This document shows, piece after piece, positions 42,906-52,439 of a DNA stretch of 64,000 nt (positions are counted from its first letter, which is position 1; each line of letters starts with the position of its first letter). The stretch covers positions 744,001 through 808,000 of the forward strand of contig JANQOK010000016.1 of assembly GCA_028289645.1 (NCBI GenBank). Reading direction: 5' to 3'. Source of the stretch: Anderseniella sp. (GTDB taxonomy: Bacteria; Pseudomonadota; Alphaproteobacteria; Rhizobiales; Aestuariivirgaceae). The notes under the pieces are model-generated. The model saw nothing but the letters and a program-made list of their open reading frames with translations. It was not told the origin of the DNA and searched no databases. Both the position numbers and the translations under genes were made by a program.

Positions 42906-43169
42906 TCCAGGTCCAATTCCGCCTTGCGAAAACCGGGGCTGGAAACCTACCCACCCTGGCTTTCCGCATGTTGCCGCGTCCCATACAGTAATTCCATGCT
43001 TTCAGCTGGTACTTTAGTTTGCACAATAGCCATGCGGCGTCAAAGCAAACTGGTGAAAACCAGCGCCAGCACAACCTGAAGTTTACTTTACGGAATAAGA
43101 AGATGTGGGCGTAAACTGCGATTTCGGGCAAACGCCTCCGAGCGGTCCGCGCGAGGCAGCAACCCGGCT

Positions 43170-44267
43170 TCAGCCCCTGGAAACATGATTGTCCCAAGCC
43201 AGCTTACCGACATGCGATGCTGATGTTCCGGTGATCGCAGACGGTTTGGCCGATACCAGCCGGCCGGTGCCACTGCTGATTACAAAATCACCACCGCCGT
43301 GCGCCGCACAGACACCGCAGCCGTCTTCAATGCCGGCGCTGGCGAGAAATCTCCCATCAGCAATCGACCAGAACGTCGAGATGTTGCCGCGCGGTGCCGT
43401 CACGCACGCTACCTGCCCGGCACTGTCTGCCGCAACCGACCCGCAATAGTTCTTCATGGCCTCGGTGACGGGCCCGGGCGCCGACATCAGGTGAAGCCTG
43501 CCGGTCTGGTAGCGGCAGACAAGCGGCACGCGGTCTTCACGCGGGCCTTCATACTGCATCGCGATGATGATCGCCCCGGACTGGACAACCGCCATGTGCC
43601 GAATGCTGAGCTTGTGAAGGTCCGCAGGAAGCGCATGGCTTGAGATGAGCGTACCATCCGCAGCGTCGACAAGCGCCAGGTTGGGCTTCATGTCGGCGAT
43701 GTTGAGCTTGTGCCGTCCGGTTTCAGGCGACGTCAGGATGCCACCATTTGCAACAGCCAGAACCCGGCCACCAGGCATCACGGCAATGTCGTGCGGCCCG
43801 ATACCGCCGCCGTCAAATTCCGCCAAGCGCGCATAACCGTCGACTGCATCCCACACGCCGACGACACCACGGCCTTCGGCAAAGTCGTTTTCTGTCGTGA
43901 ACAGCACCCGGCCGTCAGCCGAGTAGGTTCCATGACCGTAAAAATGGCGGTTTGCCGGCGCCGCAATGACGCTGTTCACAACACCGGATGAGCGCTCCAT
44001 CACGAAAGCGAACGTTCCCGGACGCCGGGCAAAGATGACAGCTTCCGGAGATCCCGGTCGGAAGGCACTGCCATGGCCACGATCCGGCAGTTCAACCCGC
44101 CATTGGATCTCGCCGTCCGCGTCAAACAGAATTGCCGCATGCCTGCCTGTGCCGGTGCGCGCGCCCGACAAATAGACACTGGACTGAAGGGCGGACGCAG
44201 TGCCCGGCGCAGGGGCCGCAATGACGGCACCTGATCCGATGAGAAACTGTCGCCGGTCAATCGCCAT
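43170..44267 (-). CDS. DUF1513 protein, Tat-exported
   Basis: From ATG 44267 the 365-residue protein has a twin-arginine start MAIDRRQFLIGSGAVIA and then a beta-propeller-like body (GTGRHAAILFDADGEIQWRV, GTYSADGRVLFTTENDF). DUF1513 proteins occur with imelysin-type iron proteins. It overlaps the upstream imelysin gene by 11 bp and ends the iron operon. Periplasmic; function unknown. Confidence 0.88.
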   Translation of the reverse strand: MAIDRRQFLIGSGAVIAAPAPGTASALQSSVYLSGARTGTGRHAAILFDADGEIQWRVELPDRGHGSAFRPGSPEAVIFARRPGTFAFVMERSSGVVNSVIAAPANRHFYGHGTYSADGRVLFTTENDFAEGRGVVGVWDAVDGYARLAEFDGGGIGPHDIAVMPGGRVLAVANGGILTSPETGRHKLNIADMKPNLALVDAADGTLISSHALPADLHKLSIRHMAVVQSGAIIIAMQYEGPREDRVPLVCRYQTGRLHLMSAPGPVTEAMKNYCGSVAADSAGQVACVTAPRGNISTFWSIADGRFLASAGIEDGCGVCAAHGGGDFVISSGTGRLVSAKPSAITGTSASHVGKLAWDNHVSRG

Positions 44268-45288
44268 CTTGGGAATTGAACCCTGCTGCCACACCCAGTG
44301 CCGGATAGACGACCGATTTCACCAGGTCTTCCGTATATCGCACATGTGAAGCCAGGAAGGCCGCCTTGTCTCTGGCGCCGCGGTCGGACACCGCATCATG
44401 CAGCGGGACTTTCTGCCAGCCGACAAAGGTCGAACCATATTTGAGATGTTCGGCCAACTGGTCCGCCTGCCGGGCCGGTGCTCCGCCAGCAACCGCCCAG
44501 GCCCGCAGGCCGGGCCGGGAATTCTCGCCGGCGAAAAACCCGTGCAAGCCGTCAAAATTCGCTGCCAGGGCGGCATATGACAGGGTACTGCGCCAGTGTT
44601 CCGCGCGCCGTGGACGCGCCGTCTCCAGAGTCTCGCCGAGCGGTCGGACAAGTTTCAGACCGGCCATCACATCGAGCTGGTCAGCCAGATTGCGGGCCAG
44701 CAGCTTCCCCATGTCGGGCACCGACCCCGGCTGCCAGGATGACCATTCTTTGACCACGTCTGAAGACATGGCATTCAGGTTCCCGGCAATCGACACCGCC
44801 AGCGCGCAGGCGGCCGCCGCATTGCTAATCTTGCCGTGAATGACACGTTCGAGTGCCGGGAAGCCCTGAATGGCCACGCTCGACTTGCCGATACGAGCCG
44901 CCGGCGGGATCTTGTCGGCACTGGCCGCCAGAAGTTTTCGCACCTGCCTGGCACCCTGGCCGTGCTTGTCGGGCCAGAATTCAAACCTGTAATGACGATT
45001 GTCGACCATGACCGGTCCGAAGCGGATGTGCTGAATGGACTGCCAGGCCAGCAGCGCGGCCCTGAACGCCGCCCGTGAACCTGCAGCTCCTGGCGTATCG
45101 TCCCTGCAATCAGCCTGAATGGCTTGTGACAGGTCATCCGTTGCTGCTGCAAGCGCCTGATAGCGAGGCACAATGTGTCCGTTGACGATTCCGTCCAGCA
45201 CTGACTTGTTGTCTGCAGCCGCTGCAGGCGCCGACAGCATCATGCACACCGCAAGCCACACCATCCAATTGCTGAAGCAATCCCTCAT
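44257..45288 (-). CDS. Imelysin-family (peptidase M75 / EfeO-like) periplasmic protein
   Basis: The 343-residue protein has a cleavable signal peptide ending APAAA/AD, then helical imelysin features, with ALLAWQSIQHIRFGPVM, NRHYRFEFWPDK and a repeated four-helix layout. The GxHxxE motif of metal-binding imelysins is replaced by PALERVIHG, so metal binding may differ. Start overlaps the DUF1111 stop by 4 bp. It likely binds iron or haem in the periplasm. Confidence 0.85.
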   Translation of the reverse strand: MRDCFSNWMVWLAVCMMLSAPAAAADNKSVLDGIVNGHIVPRYQALAAATDDLSQAIQADCRDDTPGAAGSRAAFRAALLAWQSIQHIRFGPVMVDNRHYRFEFWPDKHGQGARQVRKLLAASADKIPPAARIGKSSVAIQGFPALERVIHGKISNAAAACALAVSIAGNLNAMSSDVVKEWSSWQPGSVPDMGKLLARNLADQLDVMAGLKLVRPLGETLETARPRRAEHWRSTLSYAALAANFDGLHGFFAGENSRPGLRAWAVAGGAPARQADQLAEHLKYGSTFVGWQKVPLHDAVSDRGARDKAAFLASHVRYTEDLVKSVVYPALGVAAGFNSQDGD

Positions 45289-46736
45289 AGGGAGTTCACG
45301 AACGCGATCAGGTCGGCCCGCTCCTCACGCGTCATGGCGGCAAACGCGTTGCTGGCTGCCTGGGCTTCTCCGCCGTGCCACAAGATCGCCTCGGTAAGGT
45401 TTCGCGCCCTGCCGTCATGCAGGAAAAGCGTATGCCCGCTCACTGTTTCGGTCGCCCCGATGCCCCACAGGGGGGCCGTGCGCCATTCCCGCCCCATCGC
45501 CTGGCCCTCCGGCAAGCCGTCGGCCAGGCCTTCACCCATGTCGTGAAGCAGCAGGTCGGTATATGGCCAGATGGTCTGAGCGCGCTGTTCCGGCGCGACA
45601 TCCCGGGAATCCATCGTCCTGAACGACGGGACGTGACAAGCGGCGCACCCGGCCGAGTTGAACAGGGCCTTGCCTGCCAGCACGCGGTCAGATCGCGCAC
45701 CTGAGCGCTTCGGTACGGCAAGATTGCGGGCGTAGAAGGCGACGAGATCGAGCATTTCGTCCGGCACTTCCACGTTGCCCTTGGCCGGATCGGCCCCACT
45801 CATTGCCTTCATGCAGGCGGCCTGCTGCTGGGTACAGTCACCCGCACCAGGTTCAATCAGGCTGGTCGACAACCCCATATCGCCTGAGAACGCCGCAGCT
45901 GACTGCTGGCGCACCGTCGGTTGGCCGGCCTTCCAGCCGAACCGCCCGGGCTCGACCATGCCGGCCTCCAGATTGGTGACCATGTTGGGCCGGCCGGAAA
46001 TGCCATCGCCATCGGCATCGTCCGGATCGGCATTGGCGAGGATGTCAGTCGCCGAAATCGCTTCCAGCAGGCCAAGGCCGATCATCTGGTTGGCAATGCG
46101 GGCTGACAGCCGGCTGTCCGGATGCAGTGCGCCATAGGCGAGATCGGCCAGATGCAGCCTCGGGCGGCGCAGCATCACTGTCTCGCCACCTGACAGCTCG
46201 ACCGCAAACTCTTCATAGTCAAGTTCAATACGCGCTTCCGGTTTGTGGCCCTGAATGGCGAAGTCCTGAATCTGACCGCCATAGACCGGGTCCGGTTTCA
46301 CCGGCGGGCTGTCGCCGGACGACGGGATGCCCACCCGCAGCAGCATGGAAACCGCGTTGTCAGACAGGCTTTCCGGCGGATGACCGCGGCCATCCTTCAA
46401 GTGGCAACGCTGGCAGGCACGGGCATTGTACAACGGCCCCAACCCATCTGAGGAGTTTGTAGAGGCGGGAGCGGACACCCACAGCTTCTTGAAAATGCCG
46501 TTGCCGATCTTGAAATCAAACTCGCGCTCAAAGCTGATATTGCCGGATGCATGTGAAAACGCATTGGCGTTGCTGGCAGTTCGGCGTGAGGTCGCCTTGC
46601 CGCCGGGCAGTTCTTCGCCCGGAACAAAGCCTGAGGGGCCGGCCCGCAGATCCGCGGGCTGTCCAAGCAACGCCCAGCCAATGGCAGCCATGCCTGCCAT
46701 GATCTGAAAGCGCCGGCGCCCGTTGCCTGCCGTCAT
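45285..46736 (-). CDS. Di-haem thiol-oxidoreductase-like protein (DUF1111)
   Basis: The 483-residue protein from ATG 46736 has a basic start and a signal region (FQIMAGMAAIGWALLGQPAD). It has two cytochrome c haem motifs, CQRCH (residues near 115) and CAACH (near 350), within YNARACQRCHLKDGRGHPP and NSAGCAACHVPSFRTMDS. The family is always found near imelysin-type iron proteins. It could transfer electrons during periplasmic ferric iron handling. It follows DUF2325 by 2 nt. Confidence 0.9.
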   Translation of the reverse strand: MTAGNGRRRFQIMAGMAAIGWALLGQPADLRAGPSGFVPGEELPGGKATSRRTASNANAFSHASGNISFEREFDFKIGNGIFKKLWVSAPASTNSSDGLGPLYNARACQRCHLKDGRGHPPESLSDNAVSMLLRVGIPSSGDSPPVKPDPVYGGQIQDFAIQGHKPEARIELDYEEFAVELSGGETVMLRRPRLHLADLAYGALHPDSRLSARIANQMIGLGLLEAISATDILANADPDDADGDGISGRPNMVTNLEAGMVEPGRFGWKAGQPTVRQQSAAAFSGDMGLSTSLIEPGAGDCTQQQAACMKAMSGADPAKGNVEVPDEMLDLVAFYARNLAVPKRSGARSDRVLAGKALFNSAGCAACHVPSFRTMDSRDVAPEQRAQTIWPYTDLLLHDMGEGLADGLPEGQAMGREWRTAPLWGIGATETVSGHTLFLHDGRARNLTEAILWHGGEAQAASNAFAAMTREERADLIAFVNSL

Positions 46737-46738
46737 CG

Positions 46739-47953
46739 TCACTGCCGGTGTTCGATTGCGCCTGCGGAACTGCCGTTCAAACGAGAGGCGAGTTCTGCCA
46801 GCGCACGCTGAAACGTGGTGGTCCCCCGGGACGTTACCGGCATGAACGGTTTTTGCATCTTCTTGCATAATTTCTTGGCCTTCAGACAAGCTTGATGATT
46901 GATGCAGTCGACGGGACAAATCACTGCGTCACATCGACTTATCAGGTCATCGATCAGATGGGCCGACTGCTCCAGTCCGCCATCGTGGTGGAGCAGCGAC
47001 ACCCGGGCGGCCTCCGCCGCCCTGGTAATCTGCGGCACACTGGCCTGCTTGCCGCCGAGATACAGCACCGCCTTGCCGCACAACCCAACGACCGGATCAA
47101 ACGTCGCAATCGACGATTGCATCGCCCTGGCGGGCCTAGACTTGCGCAGCTCAGTCAAGCGATGCTTCACCTGCTCCAGTTCATTGGCCAACTGACGCGC
47201 CCTGGTGCGCGCAGCAATCAGCGCGCGTTCCTGCTTTGCATTCAGCTTCGACAGTTTTCCCGTGTCTGGCGCTTCGGCCGACGCGGCGCGCTTCTGCAGC
47301 AGCGTCCGTGACCTGCCCAGTTCATCCTGCAGTTGCGCTATCCTGCCGTCGCGCTCATCAAGCGCATCTCGCATCTGGCTCGACCAGCGCTCCTGCCGCC
47401 GCTCCATCTGGTCCACCCGGGCCTGCAACTCTGCCGCCGCCCCGACGATTTTCCGAGCCGTTCCACCGAGCAGGTGAGACATCATGTGAACTTCACCAAA
47501 AATGCGGTTGCGCAGATCGTCCGGCACATGACGGTGAGAAATGATCGCCCAGTAGGCGCCGGCCACAAACCCGTCATTGACCGCCGTATTCCAGAACTCG
47601 ACTAGCCGGTCCTCTTCGGTGATGTTCGACACGCGCCGGACCAGGCCGCCATAGCGACCGTCCAGCATCTTCTCTATTGCCCGGGAGATATCACCCTGTT
47701 CACCCGCCTTGCGGACAAAGAAACCGTGTACATCGAAGGCACGGGCATCCGGCTCAATGTTGACATTCCATTTGCGCGCGACCACCAGCAAATCTTCATG
47801 GGTCAGGCAAGTGCCGATGACCGAACAACACCAGTGACCCATTTCAGAAAGGCGAATGCGGCGGCCTTTCGGCCGGGCCGTCGCATTCTGCAAACCATCG
47901 CCTTCAAAAGCTTTTGCTTCAAAGTCAGACAATATCTGATGGCTACCGCACAT
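46739..47953 (-). CDS. DUF2325 domain protein with coiled coil, iron-operon component
   Basis: The 404-residue product has an N-terminal domain with WCCSVIGTCL (three cysteines), a coiled coil at about 180-290 (RDGRIAQLQDELGRSRTLLQ), and a C-terminal DUF2325 domain with VLYLGGKQASVPQI and CPVDCINHQACLKAKKLC. The cysteines may bind a metal. Cytosolic. A shorter start at residue 38 (MGHWCC) is possible. Its place inside the iron operon suggests iron sensing or regulation; inferred. Confidence 0.82.
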   Translation of the reverse strand: MCGSHQILSDFEAKAFEGDGLQNATARPKGRRIRLSEMGHWCCSVIGTCLTHEDLLVVARKWNVNIEPDARAFDVHGFFVRKAGEQGDISRAIEKMLDGRYGGLVRRVSNITEEDRLVEFWNTAVNDGFVAGAYWAIISHRHVPDDLRNRIFGEVHMMSHLLGGTARKIVGAAAELQARVDQMERRQERWSSQMRDALDERDGRIAQLQDELGRSRTLLQKRAASAEAPDTGKLSKLNAKQERALIAARTRARQLANELEQVKHRLTELRKSRPARAMQSSIATFDPVVGLCGKAVLYLGGKQASVPQITRAAEAARVSLLHHDGGLEQSAHLIDDLISRCDAVICPVDCINHQACLKAKKLCKKMQKPFMPVTSRGTTTFQRALAELASRLNGSSAGAIEHRQ

Positions 47954-47958
47954 TGCGG

Positions 47959-49227
47959 CTACTGGTTGACGGCGGACGGGTTGTCGAGGCTGTCGGATCC
48001 CTCGACCTCGATCTTGAGGTCGAGAGCTGCAACGACCTTTTCGATTGTGCGGGTCTGGGCCACCAGTGCGTCAATGGCGGCCTGGACGACCGCATTGCCC
48101 TCGGCATTGCCCTCACCGATCATCTGATCGTAGCTTTCGCCGCTTTCGGCTCGCTTGGCCAGAACCTGCATCTTGGACACTGTGTCGGCGATCTTCTCAC
48201 GCAGTTCAGTGTCCAGCGCGGCATCTTTTGCCTTGACCAGGTCAGAAAGGGCCGCGCCTTCAACGACCGATCCGTCGGGACGCTGGTACTTGCCCAGGTA
48301 AACGTTCTGGATGCCTATGACATCGTACAGATGCGAGTTGTGGGTATTGTCGGAAAAACAGTCATGCTCTTCTTCGGGATCATGCAGCAGCAGGCCCAGT
48401 TTCATCCGTTCACCGGCCAGTTCGCCGTATGACAGTGACCCCATGCCGGTGAGGATTGCCGTCAGGCCGGACTTTGCCTCGCCTTCCGCCAGGGTCTTGC
48501 GGGCAGCGCCGTCGCCTGTCCAGTTTGCGGCCATGTCTTCAAGGTCCTTGATCAGCAGGTCGGTGGCAGCCTGGAGATACTGAGCCCGGCGGTCACAATT
48601 GCCACCGGTGCAATTGGCAGTGTCGAAATCCGTGTGCGGGCGGCTGCCGGCGCCGGGTCCGGTGCCGTTATTGTCCTGGCCCCAGAGCAGAAACTCGATG
48701 GCGTGATAGCCTGTGGCCACATTTGCTTCCACGCCGCCCACTTCCTGCAGACTTTCCAGAACTTGCGGTGTGATGCTGGTCGCGTCGATCGTCTTGCCGC
48801 CGGCAGTGACGGTCTTGTTGGCAACCACATTGACGGTGTAGAACGGGTTTTCGTCCGAGCTGTCGCCATATCCGGCCGGATCGACATAGTCGATCAGACC
48901 CTCGTCAAGCGGCCAGGCATTCACCTTGCCTTCCCAGTCATCCACGATCGCATTGCCGAACCGGTACACCTCGGTCTGCTGATAAGGCACACGGGCCGCA
49001 AGCCACGCGGTGCGCGCCGCGGCGAGATTTTCAGCCGACGGTGCCGCTACAAAGGCATCAACTGCCGTCTTGAGCGCCCGGGCCGAGGTCAAGGCGTCAT
49101 CATATTTTGCAGCGGCGATGTCTGAGTATGTGGCAATTACCGATGCGGCATCAGAAGCCTTGGCGGCCTGCATTGGTGCAAACACCGCCAGGGCTGCAAG
49201 CGACGCGGTGATCAAGGTTTTTTTCAT
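47959..49227 (-). CDS. Imelysin-family iron-regulated protein
   Basis: The 422-residue protein has a signal peptide (MKKTLITASLAALAVFAPMQ, cleavage after AKA) and imelysin blocks: AWLAARVPYQQTEVYRFGNA, NVATGYHAIEFLLWGQD with the GxHxxE metal motif (GYHAIE) and SHLYDVIGIQNVYLGKY. It resembles IrpA-like iron-regulated proteins. Ribosome-binding site AAGGAATATATGAG. It is the second gene of the operon downstream of the iron box. Confidence 0.92.
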   Translation of the reverse strand: MKKTLITASLAALAVFAPMQAAKASDAASVIATYSDIAAAKYDDALTSARALKTAVDAFVAAPSAENLAAARTAWLAARVPYQQTEVYRFGNAIVDDWEGKVNAWPLDEGLIDYVDPAGYGDSSDENPFYTVNVVANKTVTAGGKTIDATSITPQVLESLQEVGGVEANVATGYHAIEFLLWGQDNNGTGPGAGSRPHTDFDTANCTGGNCDRRAQYLQAATDLLIKDLEDMAANWTGDGAARKTLAEGEAKSGLTAILTGMGSLSYGELAGERMKLGLLLHDPEEEHDCFSDNTHNSHLYDVIGIQNVYLGKYQRPDGSVVEGAALSDLVKAKDAALDTELREKIADTVSKMQVLAKRAESGESYDQMIGEGNAEGNAVVQAAIDALVAQTRTIEKVVAALDLKIEVEGSDSLDNPSAVNQ

Positions 49228-49240
49228 CTCATATATTCCT

Positions 49241-49807
49241 TCAGTTCAACTTGGGAAATTGCAGCATTTCGGCCGACGGGCAGGCCGGGCAGATGGCATT
49301 GGACTTGCCGGTCAGTGCATCGAGCACGTCCTGACCGAGCGGAATGAAAAACAGGGCATGGGCGGTAAACGCGTCAGCCACCGCCTGACCGGCTGACAGC
49401 AGGCTTTTCAGATTTTCCGGATGGCATTGCGCGGCGTTGCCCAGCACCAGCCTGACGGCAACATCGGCCGCCGCGGCATCCTTTTTCTGCAGGCACACGA
49501 TGAAGTTCAGTATCTGGCTTTCATCGTGACTGAGCCGGCGGCAGCCGTAAGGGAACAACGAGTAAGCGCGCGGTTCATACTTGCGCAACACGCGGACGAA
49601 GTACTGTACCTCCCCCAACAAACGGCGGGCACACACGGCGTCGACCTCCCGGCAATAGGTCTGCCAGGCGGTTTCCCAACACTCGATGTCACTGTAGTCG
49701 AAGCCCTCGATGGTGCAGCGCAGGCCGACCGTGAACAGCCGTTCCGGCTTGTTGTCCAGAACACGCTGAGCCCCGGCCTTCACCATATTTGCCTGATCGA
49801 TACCCAT
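49241..49807 (-). CDS. Conserved 188-residue protein with C-terminal CPAC motif
   Basis: The product is soluble and helical, with a central cysteine/tryptophan-rich part (GLRCTIEGFDYSDIECWETA) and a C-terminal CPAC within NAICPACPSAEMLQ, a possible metal or redox site. I do not recognise the family. It is the first gene after the Irr-like box, 13 nt before the imelysin gene. The start has no clear ribosome-binding site; the Met at residue 8 is possible. Confidence 0.7.
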   Translation of the reverse strand: MGIDQANMVKAGAQRVLDNKPERLFTVGLRCTIEGFDYSDIECWETAWQTYCREVDAVCARRLLGEVQYFVRVLRKYEPRAYSLFPYGCRRLSHDESQILNFIVCLQKKDAAAADVAVRLVLGNAAQCHPENLKSLLSAGQAVADAFTAHALFFIPLGQDVLDALTGKSNAICPACPSAEMLQFPKLN

Positions 49808-49909
49808 GACTGCACCAGTAGTTTAAATATCTGACTATTTTTGTCGGGTATCACTGATGTCGACAGGAGGTCAACTGAAAAGACTCGATTTATCTAATAA
49901 AAACAATAT

Positions 49910-49926
49910 TTTAGAGTTATTCTAAT
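49910..49926. promoter_or_regulatory. Irr-type iron control element (ICE)
   Basis: TTTAGAG-TTA-TTCTAAT fits the rhizobial ICE consensus TTTAGAA-N3-TTCTAAA at 12 of 14 fixed positions. It lies about 100 bp upstream of the iron operon in an AT-rich stretch. Irr regulates iron genes through such elements in Hyphomicrobiales, so this predicts control of 49807-43170. Confidence 0.65.
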
Positions 49927-50033
49927 TATAGGGTGCCAGATAATCCGTAATTGGAACAACACGGTAACAGCCGCCGAGAGTGGTTCGTTGCCGGGTCCGG
50001 ATGAATCGTCGCACACCGCTCATGGCCAGCGTT

Positions 50034-51218
50034 CTAGACCAGCGGCAGCCTGACAAACCGGCCCGGGTCTGCCGGGTTGTGGTACTTGTTCATGGCACCG
50101 TGATCGAGAAAATGCCGGTGCAGGAATTTCAGCTTGTCCTGCGACAGGGTTATGCCAAGCCCGGGCCCTTCCGGCACCCGCACGACATTGCTCTTCGGGC
50201 GGAACGGACCTTCCTCGATCACATCATGGGGCTGCATTCTGAGCAGCGACTGATTGGGCCGGGTGATCCAGCTCTGCGAGGCGCACAGGTGCATGTAGGC
50301 GGCGGTCGCCACACCGCTGTCACCGGAGTAACACCAGAACCCGATACCCATCTTCTCGCATGCGCCGATGAACTTCAGCGTGGCAGCGAAGCCGCCATGT
50401 CCGGCGATGTTGGTGACGATGTTGTCCGGCACTCCCAGCGACACCGCCTTGGGAAAGTCGGTATTGTGGGACGAAAACGCCAGCCGCGTGTGCGGGCGCA
50501 GACGGGCCATGTCCTCATAGGTGCCGACCGGATCCTCCCAGCAGTCAATGCCAAGGTCTTCCAGTGCCGGTGCCATCATGCGCGCGGTGGCAACCGAATA
50601 GGCGTGATTGGAATCAACGCGCAGCACCGCGTCATCACCGACTGCTCGCCGGACAGCGCCGGCCAGGGCGATGGCGGCCGCAGGGTCGGCGTCGGACATC
50701 TTGCCTTCGAACATGGTGGAGCCGTGCTCCGCGCGCATGCGCATGCAGTAGTCAGCGACCGCCTCCGCACTTGCCTCACCACCCCTGCCATCCTGTTCGA
50801 GACGATAGGCAAAGTACTCGGTGAACGCGATGTCCTTGCGAACGGCTCCGCCCAGCAACTGGTACAGCGGCTGGTTCCACACCTTGCCGCGCAAGTCCCA
50901 CAACGCCATTTCAACACCACCCCAGATGGCCGTCAAGGCGAGCTCGGACACCGACTGCACGCCACGTGTCGATGGCAGGCAGCGCAATTCGCAACCTGAG
51001 ATGTCGATCGGATCGCACCCCGCCAGCGCCTCGGCAAAGGTGTTGTTGATGACATCTGCGGCAACGGCGGAAGGCGCTTCTCCAATGCCGGTCAGGCCTT
51101 CGTCTGTTTCCACCTCGATGATGGTCTGGGTGAAGCCGGGCAAGGCGCCATAGGACCAGACATAGGCTGCTTCCAGCGGCACATTGACGGGTGTGGCGCG
51201 AACGCGGGTGATTTTCAT
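50034..51218 (-). CDS. Mandelate racemase/muconate lactonizing (enolase superfamily) enzyme, glucarate dehydratase-like
   Basis: The 394-residue protein starts at ATG 51218 after GAAGGAAACC. Enolase-superfamily features include RVDSNHAYS (metal Asp), CWEDPVGTYED (metal Glu) and SSHNTDFPKAVSLGVPDNIV near the C-terminal side of the barrel. KDIAFTEYFAYRL near 125 resembles glucarate dehydratases. Likely dehydrates an acid sugar. Divergent from a TRAP transporter that may import its substrate. Confidence 0.88.
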   Translation of the reverse strand: MKITRVRATPVNVPLEAAYVWSYGALPGFTQTIIEVETDEGLTGIGEAPSAVAADVINNTFAEALAGCDPIDISGCELRCLPSTRGVQSVSELALTAIWGGVEMALWDLRGKVWNQPLYQLLGGAVRKDIAFTEYFAYRLEQDGRGGEASAEAVADYCMRMRAEHGSTMFEGKMSDADPAAAIALAGAVRRAVGDDAVLRVDSNHAYSVATARMMAPALEDLGIDCWEDPVGTYEDMARLRPHTRLAFSSHNTDFPKAVSLGVPDNIVTNIAGHGGFAATLKFIGACEKMGIGFWCYSGDSGVATAAYMHLCASQSWITRPNQSLLRMQPHDVIEEGPFRPKSNVVRVPEGPGLGITLSQDKLKFLHRHFLDHGAMNKYHNPADPGRFVRLPLV

Positions 51219-51337
51219 CAGGCGGTTTCCTTCAAGCTTGCCCGGTCCGGCAGACTGGGCAATAGTGCGACTTCGCTGCCTCATCCGCTATCGAGGCCGA
51301 CAACAAGATCAACGACAATCCACAGGGAAGTTACAAC

Positions 51338-52333
51338 ATGAAACGCCTATTTGTATCGCTGATGGCCGCCTTGGCGGTTGCCGTCACCTCGGTGGCCGCG
51401 ATGGCTGCCGACACAACGCTTCGCATCTCGCTGCAGTTGCCTCTGAAGAGCCATCTCGGCCAGAATCTGGAGCTGTTCAAAGCTGAGGTTGAGAAGAACT
51501 CCGGCGGCAAGGTCGAGGTGCAGATCTACGATTCAGCCCAGCTCTACAAGGACAAGGAGGTGCCCCAGGCGGTGGGGTCCGGCTCCATTGAAATGGGTGT
51601 TGCCTCACTGACCCGGTTTGTCGGTGATGTGCCGGCCGTGGACATTTTCTACGTGCCGTTCCTGTTCAATTCAGAAGAGCTGGTGCGCAAGGCGGTGGCG
51701 CCGGGCAGTGCCGTCCGAGCCCCGATCGACGAGGCCATACTGGGCACAGGCTCACGGGTGCTGTGGTGGCAGGCCTATGGCGGCGCCATCCTGCTGTCCA
51801 AGGGCGCGCCGGTCAAAACACCCGATGACATGAAGAACAAGAAAGTGCGCGTGTTCGGCAAGACACTCGGCGCCTTCACCGAAGCGGCCGGCGGCTCGCC
51901 AACCCTGATTTCCGGTTCGGAACAGTACCTCGCCTACCAGCGCGGCACGGTCGATATCGGCATGACCGGCGTGTCCGGTGTCAAGTCACGCAAATTGTGG
52001 GAAGTCATGGACCACATTACCGTGACCAACCACGCCGACATCGAGTTCGTCGTACTGGTCAACGAGAAGTTCTGGCAGGGCCTGTCTGAAGACACCCGCA
52101 AGGTGATTTCCGATGCCGCGCTGAAAGCCGAAGTGACGGTCCGCGACAAGGTCAGCCAGATCGAGAAAGATGCCTACGCGGCGGCCAAGGAAAGCGGCAT
52201 GACCATTTACACCCCAACCGACGATGAAGTGGCTGCCTGGAGGAAGACGGCGCAGCCGGTTATTGACGGCTACAAGGCGGCTGCCGGGGATCTCGGCGCC
52301 AAAGTGCTGGAGGCCGCTCAGTCGCTGCAGTAG
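51338..52333 (+). CDS. dctP: TRAP transporter solute-binding protein (DctP family)
   Basis: The 331-residue protein has a signal peptide (residues 1-23, cleavage near AMAAD). DctP blocks follow: LRISLQLPLKSHLGQNLELF, VGSGSIEMGVASL, and GTVDIGMTGVSGVKSRKLWE where the substrate carboxylate is bound. It delivers its ligand to the DctQM permease encoded downstream. Ligand not predictable; the divergent dehydratase suggests a sugar acid. Confidence 0.92.
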   Translation: MKRLFVSLMAALAVAVTSVAAMAADTTLRISLQLPLKSHLGQNLELFKAEVEKNSGGKVEVQIYDSAQLYKDKEVPQAVGSGSIEMGVASLTRFVGDVPAVDIFYVPFLFNSEELVRKAVAPGSAVRAPIDEAILGTGSRVLWWQAYGGAILLSKGAPVKTPDDMKNKKVRVFGKTLGAFTEAAGGSPTLISGSEQYLAYQRGTVDIGMTGVSGVKSRKLWEVMDHITVTNHADIEFVVLVNEKFWQGLSEDTRKVISDAALKAEVTVRDKVSQIEKDAYAAAKESGMTIYTPTDDEVAAWRKTAQPVIDGYKAAAGDLGAKVLEAAQSLQ

Positions 52334-52352
52334 ACGCCGCAAACTGACGGCC

Positions 52353-52394
52353 GGCCGGGATCCAGCGAACCGTTTCCGGTTTCCGATCCCGGCC
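52353..52394 (+). terminator. Intercistronic hairpin between dctP and dctQ
   Basis: A perfect 10-bp stem GGCCGGGATC/GATCCCGGCC (52353-52362 with 52385-52394) encloses an inner AACCG-TTTC-CGGTT hairpin (52368-52381). There is no strong U-run, so partial termination or 3'-end protection that keeps the binding protein more abundant than the permease is likely. Confidence 0.7.
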
Positions 52395-52439
52395 AAGGCC
52401 TGGTATTGATTTGACCTTCGTCTTTGCAGGGGGCATGGC

